A stretch of 64,000 nt of DNA, taken from Caballeronia sp. M1242 (GTDB lineage: Bacteria > Pseudomonadota > Gammaproteobacteria > Burkholderiales > Burkholderiaceae). Each line of letters starts with the position of its first letter. The first letter of the stretch is position 1. The DNA lies in contig NZ_CP071129.1 of NCBI RefSeq assembly GCF_017220215.1, forward strand, positions 1,116,001 to 1,180,000. Reading direction: 5' to 3'. This document shows positions 25,347 through 35,115 of the stretch, one piece after another. Position numbers and translations under genes: made by a program. Under the pieces are notes generated by a model, which worked only from the letters and a program-made list of their open reading frames with translations, made no database searches and was not told where the DNA came from.

Positions 25347-26643
25347 ATCGCTGATCGAGGAACTCGGCATCGGGTTCGTTTGGATGAGGCGGAAGACGGG
25401 TAGGTCGGGTGCGGACGCGGTGGAGGCGACGGGTCGTGCCGCAAGTGCTCCGCCGGCAGCGACGCCGCTCGGGGCGTCGCGCGCGGTGTCCCCGCATGCA
25501 GCGAATGCGACTCCGCACGTGGAGCCGACAGCCGGCGCGAGCAGCTTGCAAACGCCGATGCCGCCGCTCGACGGCTCTCACGGCGCGGCGCCGGATGCTG
25601 CGGATACGCGATTGAACTCAGCGCCGGCCGACGGCACAAGGCGCCCGCAAAGATCGACGCCGCCGCTCGACGGCTCTCACACGGTGGCACCGGACGGCGC
25701 CCCGGCGTCTGCCGTGCGCCGCCCGCACACACTGACACCGCCGCTCGACGCGTCGCGGGCGGTGGCGGCTGACACGCTCCACACGGCACCCCACACAGAG
25801 CCGGCGGAAGCCGTGCGCCGCCCGCAAACATCCACACCGCCGCTCGACGCTCCGGCTCCCGCTCGCGCCGACCGGGAGCCGGCACCCGCATCCGCGAAAC
25901 CCCGCACCGAGCCGCAGTCCGAATTCGACGCGCCACCCTCGGATTACCCACCGTTCGACGCCTACGACGACCTTCCGTGGACCGATGACGCGCCATCGCC
26001 TGCAACGCCCGTCGCGCCCGCCGTCCCCGACGACGTCCGCACGCTCGACTGGACCGCGCTCGAAGATCGCGTCACGGGTTGCGAGTTGTGCCGCCTCTGC
26101 GAACGCCGGACGAACGCGGTGTTCGGCGTGGGCGACCGCGAAGCCGACTGGATGCTGATCGGCGAAGCGCCCGGTGAGAACGAGGACAAGCAGGGCGAGC
26201 CGTTCGTCGGACAGGCGGGCAAGCTGCTCGACAACATGCTGCATGCGCTCGGCCTTTCGCGCGAATCGAACGTCTATATCGCGAACGTCATCAAATGCCG
26301 GCCGCCCGGCAACCGCAATCCGGAACTCGACGAAGTCGCGCGGTGCGAGCCGTATCTGCAGCGTCAGGTCGAACTCGTGAAGCCGAAGATCATCGTCGCG
26401 CTCGGGCGTTTTGCGGCGCAGAGCCTGCTCAAGAGCGAGGCGAGCATCGCGGCGTTGCGCGGGCGCGTGCACGAGTATCGCGGCGTGCCGGTCGTCGTCA
26501 CTTATCACCCGGCGTATCTGTTGCGCAGCCTGCCCGACAAGGCGAAGGCCTGGGCCGATCTGTGCCTCGCCCGCAAGACGCACGCCGATGCGCTCACCGC
26601 GCTCGGCGTCGAATCGGGAGCCGGGAAGGGCGCGCGCGGATGA
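25333..26643 (+). CDS. Type 4-like uracil-DNA glycosylase with a repetitive N-terminal extension
   Basis: The catalytic domain (residues ~238-436) removes uracil from DNA and carries a 4Fe-4S cluster. Cys250, Cys253, Cys322 and Cys338 have the spacing of the cluster ligands in thermophile enzymes. [20 protein letters not shown] is the active-site/uracil pocket block and YHPAYLLR the C-terminal His motif. AAGGAG fixes the start inside the rimI tail. Residues 1-20 match a leader common in the group ([13 protein letters not shown]). Residues ~44-190 are Pro/Ala/Thr-rich and made of degenerate 33-residue repeats. A DUF1853 gene follows with a 4-nt overlap. Confidence 0.93.
   Translation: MALDESLIEELGIGFVWMRRKTGRSGADAVEATGRAASAPPAATPLGASRAVSPHAANATPHVEPTAGASSLQTPMPPLDGSHGAAPDAADTRLNSAPADGTRRPQRSTPPLDGSHTVAPDGAPASAVRRPHTLTPPLDASRAVAADTLHTAPHTEPAEAVRRPQTSTPPLDAPAPARADREPAPASAKPRTEPQSEFDAPPSDYPPFDAYDDLPWTDDAPSPATPVAPAVPDDVRTLDWTALEDRVTGCELCRLCERRTNAVFGVGDREADWMLIGEAPGENEDKQGEPFVGQAGKLLDNMLHALGLSRESNVYIANVIKCRPPGNRNPELDEVARCEPYLQRQVELVKPKIIVALGRFAAQSLLKSEASIAALRGRVHEYRGVPVVVTYHPAYLLRSLPDKAKAWADLCLARKTHADALTALGVESGAGKGARG
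25462..25851 (+). repeat. Degenerate 33-codon repeats inside the uracil-DNA glycosylase gene
   Basis: Five imperfect copies of a Pro-rich unit encode [13 protein letters not shown]...VRRPQTS-like sequence. The Asp of PPLD is at residues 80, 113, 139 and 172, with an earlier degenerate copy (TPLGASR) at 44-50. Spacings are 33, 33, 26 and 33 residues, so one copy has lost seven codons. All changes are in frame. Confidence 0.8.
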
Positions 26644-27635
26644 CCGGCCTGTCGCGCCTCGTCGATCGCTTCGGGGACGCGACGGTGCGCGATCTGGCGT
26701 GGCTGCTTTTCTCGCCCGACCTTCTGCGCGAAAGCGCGGCCGGCGCGCCGCTCGCGCAGCCGTTCGCGCAGCCGTTCGGATCCGCCGATTCGCGCGACGC
26801 CACGCTCACGTGGCTCGCCGCGCTCGACGCCGCGCCGGAGGCATTGCACGTGCGCTCGCGCAATCCCAAATCGACGCGCCTCGGCATCTACGCCGAAAGC
26901 CTGCTCGAATTCTTTTTGGCGCACGGGCCGGCCGCGCGGCTGATCGCGGCGAACGTGCCGCTGCGGCGTCAGCGCCGCACTATCGGAGAGTGCGATTTTC
27001 TGTTGGAGACGGCGGCCGGCGCGCGGCTGCACTGGGAACTGGCGGTGAAGTTCTATCTGCACATCGGCGATGGCGTCGAGCGCGCGGCGCGCTTGTCGGA
27101 CTATGTCGGGCCCAATCTCCAGGATCGCTTCGATCTGAAACACGCACGGCTTTTGACGCATCAACTCGGCTTGACGTCGCGGGCGGAGTTCGCCGCGCTT
27201 GGGCTGGAGGGGCCGTGGCACCCGCAGTTGTTCATCAAGGGGCGGCTCTTTTATCACGATGAAGGCATCGCGCCCGCGCCGGAAGTGGGCGAAGCGCACG
27301 TGCGCGGCTGGTGGCTGACGGCGACGGAATGGCGCGACCGGCATGGAGAGCACGGAGCGCACGAAGGGCGCGAAGATCGCGCATGGGTCGTGCAGCCGCG
27401 GCTTGCGTGGCTCGCGCCGCGCCGCCTGAACGCGCCGGATGCCGATTCGCTGATCGACGAGGCCGCCGCCATTCACACGCGTCTCGCCGCCATCGCCGCG
27501 CCGACGATGGTCGCTGCCTACGTGCGCGACGGCGGGACCGGCTGGGCGGAGGAATCGCGCGGCTTCATCGTCCCGGACGACTGGCCCGAGCGGGCGAGGG
27601 CGTTTGCGGCTTCGGAGCTTCCCGCGCCCGCGTGA
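26640..27635 (+). CDS. DUF1853 family protein
   Basis: A 331-residue cytoplasmic protein overlapping the glycosylase gene by ATGA. Conserved-looking blocks are RNPKSTRLGIYAESLLEFFL (residues ~77-96), RRTIGECDFLLETAAGARLHWELAVKFYLH (~115-144) and GPNLQDRFDLKHARLLTHQL. The Glu...Asp...Glu-x3-Lys spacing resembles a PD-(D/E)XK nuclease-like fold, which is inference only. The place after udg suggests a DNA-related role but does not prove it. The family name is from memory. It is the last gene of the tsaB run and faces the thiD-derived repeat array. Confidence 0.82.
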   Translation: MTGLSRLVDRFGDATVRDLAWLLFSPDLLRESAAGAPLAQPFAQPFGSADSRDATLTWLAALDAAPEALHVRSRNPKSTRLGIYAESLLEFFLAHGPAARLIAANVPLRRQRRTIGECDFLLETAAGARLHWELAVKFYLHIGDGVERAARLSDYVGPNLQDRFDLKHARLLTHQLGLTSRAEFAALGLEGPWHPQLFIKGRLFYHDEGIAPAPEVGEAHVRGWWLTATEWRDRHGEHGAHEGREDRAWVVQPRLAWLAPRRLNAPDADSLIDEAAAIHTRLAAIAAPTMVAAYVRDGGTGWAEESRGFIVPDDWPERARAFAASELPAPA

Positions 27636-27663
27636 CTATCGGACGGTGACCGACATTTCGCTG

Positions 27664-28764
27664 GGCGCTTCGCTTCGGCGGTGGCGCACGCCGGAGGACG
27701 CTTGCGGCTTCTTCTTTCCGGGCAGAGCGTTCGCCGCTTGCTACGGCTACCCGATCACCACCATCGATAGAAGTGATGCACGGGCCCCACGACGTGCCCG
27801 ACGCCTAGCCGCGCGCTCGCCTCGATCGCGCCGCTGAGACACCGCTTCGCTTTGGCGGTGCCGCTCACCGGAGCAATCGCGCGGCTTCATCTTTCCGGGC
27901 GAAGCGCTCGCCGCTTCGTACGGCTGCCCCATCACCACCATCGATAGGAGTGATGCACCGACCCGACGCCGTGGCCGACGTCCAGTCGCGCGCTCGCCTG
28001 GATTGCGCCGCTGGAAAGCGCTTCGCCGGAGGACTCCCGCGCTTCATCTTTCCGGGCGAAGCGTTCGCCGCTTGCTATGGCTGCTTGATCACCACCATCG
28101 ATGGAAGTGATGCACCGGCCCGACGCCGTAGCCGACGTTCGGCCGCGCTCTCGCCTCGATCGCGCCGCTGAAACACGGCTTCGCTTCGGCGGTGGGGCTC
28201 ACCGGAGAAATCGCGCGGCTTCATCTTTCCAGGCGAAGCATTCGCCGCTTCCTACGGCTGCGCGATCACCACCATCGATAGAAGTGATGCACCGGCCCGA
28301 CGCCGTGCTCGAGGTTCGACCGCGCGCTCGCCTCGATCGCGCCGCTGAGATCGCGCTTCGCTTCGGCGGTGGCGCTCACCGGAGGAATCGCGCGAATTCG
28401 TCTTTCCGGGCGAACAACGTCGTCGGGCGAAGCGTTCGCCGCTTCCTACGGCTACCCGATCACCACCATGGATAAAAGTGATGCACCGGCCCGACGCCGT
28501 GCCCGACGTCCAGTCGCGCGCTCGCCTCCATCGCGCCGGTGAGATAACGCTTCGCTTCGGCGGCGGCGCCCGCCGGAGGAATCGCGCGGCTTCATCTTTC
28601 CAGACGAACAACGTCGTCCGGCGAAGCACTCGCCGCCTCCTACAGCCGCCCCATCACCACCACCGATAAAAATGATGCACCGGCCCGACGCCGTGCCCGA
28701 CGTCCAGCCGCGCGCTCGCCTCGATGGCTCCGCTGAGATACCGCTTCGCCTCTGCGGTGGCGCT
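27664..28764 (-). repeat. Tandem array of thiD 3'-end copies with spacer
   Basis: The last ~111 bp of thiD plus ~45-85 bp of flanking spacer are repeated leftward into the space between the convergent DUF1853 gene and thiD. The anchor ATCACCACCA, which contains the thiD stop codon, occurs at 27754, 27931, 28088, 28265, 28459 and 28653 (the last is thiD itself). Periods are 177, 157, 177, 194 and 194 bp. The 194-bp units carry an extra 17 bp in the spacer, and the 157-bp unit has lost 20 bp. A partial unit begins near 27664. Read in the thiD frame, all five copies stay open for about 37 codons and end in ...HHFxxWW and TGA. The copy at 28459 has about 13 mismatches in 111 bp to thiD by hand alignment. 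Most spacers hold GGCGAAGCGTTCGCC or a close variant. Confidence 0.92.
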
Positions 28765-29466
28765 GGCGAGATCGCCGGTCCGCGGAATCAGCGCGGCAAT
28801 CGCCGCCGACAGCGTGCAGCCGGTGCCGTGCGTGTTCTTCAGCGCGACGCGCGCGCCCGCAAGCCGCAACGCGCCCGTCGATTCAATCAGCCAGTCCGGA
28901 CTGTCCGCCGACGCCAGATGCCCGCCTTTCATCAGCACGGCGCGCGCGCCCGAGGCAAGCAGCGCCTCGCCCTGACGCACCATCGCGTCTTCGTCTGCGG
29001 CCGATTGCGTGCCGAGCAGCGCCGCCGCTTCCGGCAGATTCGGCGTGACGAGCGTGGCGAGCGGCAGCAGTTCGTCGCGCAGCGCGGCCACCGCTTCGGG
29101 GGCGAGCAGCGCGTGATTGCTTTTCGAGATCATCACGGTGTCGAGCACGACATGCGCCGGGCGATGCCGCCTGAGCGCGTCGGCGACCGCGCGCACGATG
29201 CCCGCGTTCGCCAGCATCCCGATCTTCACTGCGTCGATGCGGATGTCGTCGAACACGGCATCGAGCTGCGCCGCGACGAACGCGGGCTCCGGCGCGTGGA
29301 CGGCCGTGACGCCGCGCGTGTTCTGAGCGGTCAGCGCCGTAATGACGCTCGCGCCGTACGCGCCGAGCGCGGAGAACGCCTTGAGATCGGCCTGAATGCC
29401 CGCGCCGCCGCCGGAGTCGGAACCGGCGACAGTGAGCACGTTGGGAATGGGTTGGGTCGAAGACAT
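28654..29466 (-). CDS. thiD: Hydroxymethylpyrimidine/phosphomethylpyrimidine kinase
   Basis: Phosphorylates HMP to HMP-P and then HMP-PP for thiamine synthesis or salvage. It is a 270-residue ribokinase-like enzyme: PNVLTVAGSDSGGGAGIQADLKAF at residues 8-31, LVTPNLPEAAALLG (~138-151), VLMKGGH (~175-181), and the anion-hole motif NTHGTGCTLSAAIAA near residue 213 with the catalytic Asp position typical for ThiD replaced in the T-H-G-T-G-C pattern of the family. The stop codon lies at the start of an array of copies of this gene's own 3' end. It is last in a thiM-thiE-thiD operon, 8 bp after thiE. Confidence 0.95.
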   Translation of the reverse strand: MSSTQPIPNVLTVAGSDSGGGAGIQADLKAFSALGAYGASVITALTAQNTRGVTAVHAPEPAFVAAQLDAVFDDIRIDAVKIGMLANAGIVRAVADALRRHRPAHVVLDTVMISKSNHALLAPEAVAALRDELLPLATLVTPNLPEAAALLGTQSAADEDAMVRQGEALLASGARAVLMKGGHLASADSPDWLIESTGALRLAGARVALKNTHGTGCTLSAAIAALIPRTGDLASATAEAKRYLSGAIEASARLDVGHGVGPVHHFYRWW

Positions 29467-29474
29467 GAGAAAAG

Positions 29475-30125
29475 TCAGGATGAAGCGCGACGGATTATCT
29501 CGCGCAGTTCGGCCGAGGCAGCGCGCGGGTCGGCCGCCTTGCAGATCGCGGAAACGACCGCGAGTCCCGCCGGTTGGGCGCGCATAACGTCGGCCGCGTT
29601 ATGCGCCTGGATGCCGCCTATCGCCACCGTCGGCCAGCGCGAACTCGCGCGCATCGCGGCGAGACCGTCGATGCCGCAGGGCGCGGAGGCGTCGGTCTTG
29701 GTCGGCGTCGCGTAGACGGGCCCCGCGCCGACATAGTCGACGCCTTCCAGCCGGTTCGCATCCGCGACTTCCGCGAGATTCGACACTGATAGCCCGATCA
29801 GCGCATCCGGCCCGAGCAGCCGTCGCGCGACATCGGCGGGCAGATCGCGCTGGCCGACGTGAACGCCGTCCGCGCCGGCTGCGAGCGCGACATCCACGTG
29901 ATCGTTGATGACGAGCGGAACGCCGCGCGCGCGCGTCAACGGCAACAAGTCGAGCGCCAGCTCGAGCCACGCGCGCTTGTGCCACTCCGGCGCGCGCAGT
30001 TGCAGCAGCGTCACGCCGCCGTCCAGCGCCGCGCGGGCGACCGAAACGGCCGCGTCGTGGCCGCCGCACTGCACCGGGTCGAGCACGAGATAGAGCGAGA
30101 GATCGAACGCGCGCCGCATGTTCAC
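29475..30125 (-). CDS. thiE: Thiamine-phosphate synthase
   Basis: Joins HMP-PP and thiazole phosphate to thiamine phosphate. A 216-residue TIM barrel with [10 protein letters not shown] (phosphate/HMP site), [26 protein letters not shown] (Mg-binding) and the signature [17 protein letters not shown], then VAIGGI. The GTG at 30125 is the likely start: it makes a GTGA overlap with thiM and has AGGTGG upstream. The ATG at 30119 is an alternative. Together with thiD and thiM it covers salvage of both thiamine halves. Confidence 0.94.
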   Translation of the reverse strand: MNMRRAFDLSLYLVLDPVQCGGHDAAVSVARAALDGGVTLLQLRAPEWHKRAWLELALDLLPLTRARGVPLVINDHVDVALAAGADGVHVGQRDLPADVARRLLGPDALIGLSVSNLAEVADANRLEGVDYVGAGPVYATPTKTDASAPCGIDGLAAMRASSRWPTVAIGGIQAHNAADVMRAQPAGLAVVSAICKAADPRAASAELREIIRRASS

Positions 30126-30937
30126 GATACGGCCACCTCGCGTAGCACGAGCGTCGCGTCGAATGCTTGCGAATCGACCGAGGCGAGTCGGTCCAGATAC
30201 GCGACGGCGAAGCTGCCGGGCAACGCGGCTTCGCGGGCGGCGAGCTCGCCGGCGACGGTCGAATAGGCGATGGCGGCGATCGTCGCCGCCCAGTGTTCAT
30301 CGCGCGATTGCGCCGCGCCGACGAACGCCGCGACGGCCGCAGAAAGCGCGCAGCCGACGCCGGTCACGCGCGTCATCAGCGGCGAGCCGTTCGAGAGCGC
30401 GATCACGCGGCGGCCATCGGTGATGTAATCGGTCGCGCCGGTGACGGCGACGACGGCCTGCGTGTTGAGCGCGAGGATCTGCGCGGCGTCGAGCGCGGCG
30501 TCGGTGGCGGCGGTGCTGTCGACGCCGCGTCCGCTCGCTTCGCCGCCCGACAGGCTGATGATCTCCGACGCGTTGCCGCGAATCACGGCCGGCTTCGCGT
30601 CGAGCAATTCGAGCGCGAATTCGGTGCGGAACGCGAGCGGGCCGACAGCGACGGGATCGAGCACCCAAGGCGTGCCCGCGCGGTTGGCGGCATCGACGGC
30701 GGCGCGCATCGCGCGCATTTGCGGCACGTCGAGCGTGCCGAGGTTGATCAGGAGCGCATGGGCGAGCGGCGCGAACTGCGCGGCTTCCTCGCGCGCGACG
30801 ACCATCGCCGGCGCCGCGCCGATGGCGAGCAGCACGTTGGCCGTGAAGTTCGTGACGACGAGGTTCGTCAGGCAGTGGACGAGCGGCGCGCGCTCGCGCA
30901 CGCGCGTGACGAACGAAAAGAGATCGGCAGCAAGCAT
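30122..30937 (-). CDS. thiM: Hydroxyethylthiazole kinase
   Basis: Phosphorylates the thiazole alcohol for salvage into thiamine. The 271-residue ribokinase-fold protein has [30 protein letters not shown] (residues ~17-46), [18 protein letters not shown] and the catalytic/anion-hole block [17 protein letters not shown] near residue 192, with Cys in the usual place. It is the first gene of the thiMED unit. The 64 bp between it and lplT on the same strand show none of the conserved TPP riboswitch segments, so expression may come from the lplT side or a nearby promoter. Confidence 0.95.
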   Translation of the reverse strand: MLAADLFSFVTRVRERAPLVHCLTNLVVTNFTANVLLAIGAAPAMVVAREEAAQFAPLAHALLINLGTLDVPQMRAMRAAVDAANRAGTPWVLDPVAVGPLAFRTEFALELLDAKPAVIRGNASEIISLSGGEASGRGVDSTAATDAALDAAQILALNTQAVVAVTGATDYITDGRRVIALSNGSPLMTRVTGVGCALSAAVAAFVGAAQSRDEHWAATIAAIAYSTVAGELAAREAALPGSFAVAYLDRLASVDSQAFDATLVLREVAVS

Positions 30938-31001
30938 GATGAGGAGAGGTTAGCCCGATCGGCCGATGACCGCGGCCCAAGCAACAGCCAAGAAGGCAAC
31001 G

Positions 31002-32309
31002 TCAGTGCCGCGCCTCGCCGATCAGCGCGACGGAATCGAACGCGCGCTGGTTCGCCTGATGGCGGCGCATGACGAAGTACATCATCAGACACACGAACGA
31101 GCCGAACATCACGATCACGAACTGGATCGGCATGTCGAGCCAGACGAGCACCGCGTACAGGCACAGCATGATGAGCACGGACAGGTTCTCGTTGAAGTTC
31201 TGCACGGCGATCGAATGGCCGGCGGACAGCAGCACGTGCCCGCGATGCTGCAAAAGCGCGTTCATCGGCACGACGAAAAAGCCCGACAGCCCGCCGACGA
31301 TCATCAGAAACAGATACGCGATCAGCAGATAGCCCGGGAAGTGCATCCGGCCGAAGTAGACGCCCCAATGCGCGGGAAAGAGATGCCGCGTGTAGAAGGC
31401 CATCAGCATGACGGCGAGCCCCATCGCGATGCCCACCGGCAGCACGGAGAGCGAACGCTTGAGCGGCACGCGCGCCGCCGCGAGCACCGCGCCGGCCGCC
31501 ACGCCCACCGCGATGACCGCCTGCAGAATGGCCGCCTGCGAAAGCGTCATGCCGAGCGACACTTCGGCCCACTTCAGCACGATGAATTGCAGCGTCGCGC
31601 CCGCGCCCCAGAAGAGCGTCGTGACCGCGAGCGAAATCTGGCCGAGCTTGTCGCGCCAGAGCGTGAGAAAGCAGTCCGCGAAATCGGTGATGAGCTTGAT
31701 GGGCCGGTGTTCCTGCTTCGGGTAGCGCGCGCCGGTATCGGGAATGCGCAGGTTGAAGACGGCGGCGACCACGTACATCAGCATGATGACGAGCATCGCG
31801 GCTTCGGCGGGCGTGTTGATGCGCGGTATGTGCAGCGTCAGCAGGTGGCTCGCGATATGCGGGCTGATGAGCGCGCCGCCCATGACGGTGCCGAGAATGA
31901 TGGAGCCGACCGTCGTGCCTTCGATCCAGCCGTTCGCCGCGACGAGCCGGTCGGGCGGCAGCAATTCCGTGAGAATGCCGTACTTCGCGGGCGAATAGGC
32001 CGCCGCGCCGAAGCCGACGATGCCATAAGCCAGAAGCGGATGCGCGCCGACCAGCATCGTGATGCAGCCGACCACCTTGATGGAATTGGTCACGAACATC
32101 ACGCGCCCCTTCGGCCGCGAATCCGCGAAAGCGCCGACGAACGCCGCCAGCACCACATAGGAGAGCACGAAGAACAGCTTGAGCAGCGGCGTCATCCAGT
32201 TCGGCGCGTGAAGGTCTTTCAGCAGTGCAATGGCAGCGATCAGTAGAGCGTTATCGGCCAGCGACGAGAAAAACTGCGCGGCCATGATGGTGTAAAAACC
32301 TTTTTTCAT
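31002..32309 (-). CDS. lplT: Lysophospholipid transporter LplT
   Basis: An MFS transporter that flips lysophospholipids inward for re-acylation. The 435-residue product starts MKKGFYTIMAAQFFSSLADNALLIAAIALL, the hallmark LplT N-terminus. About 12 hydrophobic helices follow, with FGAAAYSPAKYGILTELLPPDRLVAANGWIEG as the signature loop region. A longer frame to 32438 adds an implausible polar leader. In enterobacteria lplT pairs with aas; here it is divergent from alr and no acyltransferase is adjacent. Confidence 0.93.
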   Translation of the reverse strand: MKKGFYTIMAAQFFSSLADNALLIAAIALLKDLHAPNWMTPLLKLFFVLSYVVLAAFVGAFADSRPKGRVMFVTNSIKVVGCITMLVGAHPLLAYGIVGFGAAAYSPAKYGILTELLPPDRLVAANGWIEGTTVGSIILGTVMGGALISPHIASHLLTLHIPRINTPAEAAMLVIMLMYVVAAVFNLRIPDTGARYPKQEHRPIKLITDFADCFLTLWRDKLGQISLAVTTLFWGAGATLQFIVLKWAEVSLGMTLSQAAILQAVIAVGVAAGAVLAAARVPLKRSLSVLPVGIAMGLAVMLMAFYTRHLFPAHWGVYFGRMHFPGYLLIAYLFLMIVGGLSGFFVVPMNALLQHRGHVLLSAGHSIAVQNFNENLSVLIMLCLYAVLVWLDMPIQFVIVMFGSFVCLMMYFVMRRHQANQRAFDSVALIGEARH

Positions 32310-32611
32310 CTGATCCGAAGCTTTCCTCACTGCCGGGAATCCGCCCCCGACGCCGCCGCTGACACCGGTCGCGCGTTCGGGCTTATGCCGTTCGAAATGG
32401 GTTGTGCGCACGGCTTTATAACACGAAAATAGGCGCATTCTGACTAGCAGTAATCTCGATTACATGCGAGACGGTACGTTCGCACGTCTCTTTCGTCATA
32501 AAGTACTGATTCGCAAGGTGTCTCGATTGGCGAACCGGCCGCTCGCCGCGTTGGCGTATGCTTGCCTTTCCGCCTGAACCGCCTTTTGAACCGCATTCCC
32601 GACCAAAACTC

Positions 32612-33682
32612 ATGCCGCGCCCCCTTTCCGCAACGATTCACACCGCCGCTCTCGCCAACAACCTTGCCATTGCGCGCAAGTACGCGCCGAAATCCAAAAT
32701 CTGGGCCGTCGTGAAGGCCAATGCGTATGGCCACGGTCTCGCGCGAGCGTTCCCCGGACTTCGCGCGACGGACGGTTTCGGTCTTCTGGACCTCGAAGAA
32801 GCAGCGAAGTTGCGCGAACTCGGCTGGGCAGGCCCCATTTTGTTGCTCGAAGGCTTCTTTCGTCCGACCGATATCGACGTGATCGACCGTTATAGCCTGA
32901 CTACGGCCATTCACTGCGACGAGCAGTTGCGCATGCTGGAAATGGCGCGGCTCTCGAAGCCGGTCAACATTCAGTTGAAGATGAATAGCGGCATGAACCG
33001 GCTCGGCTACACGCCGGAGCGCTTCCGCGCGGCGTGGGAGCGGGCGCGCGCCTGCCACGGCATCGGCCAGATCACGCTCATGACCCATTTTTCCGACGCC
33101 GACAGCGAACGCGGCATCGCGCATCAACTGGAGGCGTTCGAGCGCGGCGCGGAAGGCATCGCGGGCGCGCGCAGCCTGTCGAACTCGGCGGCCGTGCTGT
33201 GGCACCCGACCGCGCACTTCGACTGGGTGCGCCCGGGCATCATTCTCTACGGCGCGTCGCCGTCGGGCGTGACGGCCGATATCGCCGATACCGGCCTCAA
33301 GCCCGCCATGACGCTCACTTCCGAACTGATCGCCGTGCAGACGGTGCAGCCGGGCGACAGCATCGGTTATGGCTCGACCTACACGGCGAACCGGCCGATG
33401 CGCATAGGCGTGGTCGCCTGCGGCTACGCGGACGGCTATCCGCGGATCGCGCCCGAGGGCACGCCCGTCATCGTCGATGGCGTGCGGACGGCGCTCGTCG
33501 GCCGCGTCTCGATGGACATGCTCACCGTCGATCTGACGCCGTGCCCGAACGCGGGCATGGGTTCGCGCGTGGAATTGTGGGGCGCAAACCTGCCGATCGA
33601 CGACGTGGCCCGCGCGTGCGGCACCATCGGCTACGAGCTGATGTGCGCGATCGCGCAGCGCGTGCCGGTCCGCGCGGAATGA
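32612..33682 (+). CDS. alr: Alanine racemase
   Basis: A PLP enzyme converting L- to D-alanine for peptidoglycan. The 356-residue protein has Lys35 in [11 protein letters not shown], which forms the PLP Schiff base, and the second catalytic base Tyr in [24 protein letters not shown] and [14 protein letters not shown] complete the C-terminal domain. The start at [11 protein letters not shown] fits the family; a frame to 32558 adds 18 unlikely residues. It is divergent from lplT and followed by radA after 44 bp, so the two may share a transcript. Confidence 0.96.
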   Translation: MPRPLSATIHTAALANNLAIARKYAPKSKIWAVVKANAYGHGLARAFPGLRATDGFGLLDLEEAAKLRELGWAGPILLLEGFFRPTDIDVIDRYSLTTAIHCDEQLRMLEMARLSKPVNIQLKMNSGMNRLGYTPERFRAAWERARACHGIGQITLMTHFSDADSERGIAHQLEAFERGAEGIAGARSLSNSAAVLWHPTAHFDWVRPGIILYGASPSGVTADIADTGLKPAMTLTSELIAVQTVQPGDSIGYGSTYTANRPMRIGVVACGYADGYPRIAPEGTPVIVDGVRTALVGRVSMDMLTVDLTPCPNAGMGSRVELWGANLPIDDVARACGTIGYELMCAIAQRVPVRAE

Positions 33683-33726
33683 GCGCGCCGCATCGGGCGT
33701 TGGCACTGAATATCTAAAGGCAATAC

Positions 33727-35115
33727 GTGGCAAAAGCAGCGAAGGCAAAGACGCTTTACATCTGTAGCGAGTGCGGCGGACAAGCGCCGAAGTGGACCGG
33801 ACAGTGCGCGGCCTGCGGGGCGTGGAACACGCTCGTGGAATCGGTGGAGCAGGCGCCGTCGGCGCATCGCTTCCAGGCGCTCGCGAAGAGTTCGCCGGTG
33901 CAGCGGCTCGCCGACATCGAAGCGGCGGACGTGCCGCGCTTTTCGACCGGCGTCGGCGAGTTCGACCGCGTGCTCGGCGGCGGTCTCGTGCCGGGCGGCG
34001 TGGTGCTGATCGGCGGCGATCCGGGCATCGGCAAATCGACGCTTCTGCTGCAATCGCTCGCGGAAATCGCGCGCGAACGGCCGTCGCTCTATGTGAGCGG
34101 CGAGGAGTCCGGCGCGCAGATCGCGTTGCGCGCGCAACGGCTTGGGCTGCTCGGCGGATCCGCGAGTGCGGCGGCGGACCTCGCGCTGCTCGCCGAAATT
34201 CAGCTCGAAAAGATTCAGGCGGCCATCGACGAGCAACGTCCGGAAGTCGCCGTCATCGATTCGATTCAGACCATCTATTCCGAGGCGCTGACCTCCGCGC
34301 CGGGTTCCGTGGCGCAAGTCCGCGAATGCGCGGCGCAACTGACGCGCATCGCCAAGCAGACGGGCACGGCCATCATCATGGTCGGCCACGTGACCAAGGA
34401 AGGCAGTCTCGCGGGTCCGCGCGTGCTGGAGCATATCGTCGATACGGTGCTGTACTTCGAGGGCGACACGCACTCGTCCTTCCGGCTCGTGCGCGCGTTC
34501 AAGAACCGCTTCGGCGCGGTCAATGAGCTCGGCGTCTTCGCGATGACGGAGAAAGGCTTGCGCGGCGTGGCGAATCCGTCGGCGCTTTTCTTGTCGCAGC
34601 ATGAGCAGAGCGTCGCGGGGTCGTGTGTGCTCGTCACGCAGGAAGGTTCGCGGCCGCTGCTCGTCGAAGTGCAGGCGCTCGTCGATACGGCGCATGTGCC
34701 GAATCCGCGCCGCCTCGCGGTCGGGCTGGAGCAGAACCGGCTCGCGCTGCTGCTTGCCGTGCTGCATCGGCATGCGGGCATCGCGTGTTTCGATCAGGAC
34801 GTGTTCCTGAACGCGGTGGGCGGCGTGAAGATTACCGAACCCGCCGCCGATCTCGCGGTACTGCTCGCGATTCACTCGTCGATGCGCAACAAGCCGCTGC
34901 CGAAGGGCTTGATCACGTTCGGCGAAGTAGGGCTGGCGGGCGAAATCCGGCCGTCGCCGCGCGGGCAGGATCGCCTGAAGGAAGCGGCCAAGCTCGGCTT
35001 TTCCGTCGCGCTGATTCCGAAGGCCAATGCGCCGAAGCAGGCGGTGGACGGTCTGAAAGTGATCGCGGTCGATCGCATCGAAGAAGCCATCGACCGCGTG
35101 CGCGATGTCGAGTGA
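33727..35115 (+). CDS. radA: DNA repair protein RadA
   Basis: A RecA-like DnaB-type helicase/branch-migration factor for recombinational repair. The 462-residue protein has an N-terminal C4 zinc finger (Cys13, 16, 27, 30), Walker A GGDPGIGKST with Lys103, Walker B VAVIDSIQT, the RadA-specific FKNRFG motif near residue 259, and a C-terminal Lon-protease-like domain (LFEVQALV-type start, then AVLLAIHSSMRNKPLP, FGEVGLAGEIRP). It uses a GTG start with AAAGG 7 nt upstream. Confidence 0.97.
   Translation: MAKAAKAKTLYICSECGGQAPKWTGQCAACGAWNTLVESVEQAPSAHRFQALAKSSPVQRLADIEAADVPRFSTGVGEFDRVLGGGLVPGGVVLIGGDPGIGKSTLLLQSLAEIARERPSLYVSGEESGAQIALRAQRLGLLGGSASAAADLALLAEIQLEKIQAAIDEQRPEVAVIDSIQTIYSEALTSAPGSVAQVRECAAQLTRIAKQTGTAIIMVGHVTKEGSLAGPRVLEHIVDTVLYFEGDTHSSFRLVRAFKNRFGAVNELGVFAMTEKGLRGVANPSALFLSQHEQSVAGSCVLVTQEGSRPLLVEVQALVDTAHVPNPRRLAVGLEQNRLALLLAVLHRHAGIACFDQDVFLNAVGGVKITEPAADLAVLLAIHSSMRNKPLPKGLITFGEVGLAGEIRPSPRGQDRLKEAAKLGFSVALIPKANAPKQAVDGLKVIAVDRIEEAIDRVRDVE

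Noticed and set aside
27755..28650. Short open frames inside the repeat array (for example 28101-28475)
   Set aside because: They exist only because the repeats lack stops in some frames; the products are Arg-rich translations of the thiD 3' copies in wrong frames and have no ribosome sites.
27664..28764. CRISPR array
   Set aside because: The units are 157-194 bp of largely continuous homology including coding sequence, not short repeats with unique spacers, and no cas genes are present.
30938..31001. TPP riboswitch upstream of thiM
   Set aside because: The gap is only 64 bp and lacks the conserved CTGAGA and ACCTGA segments.
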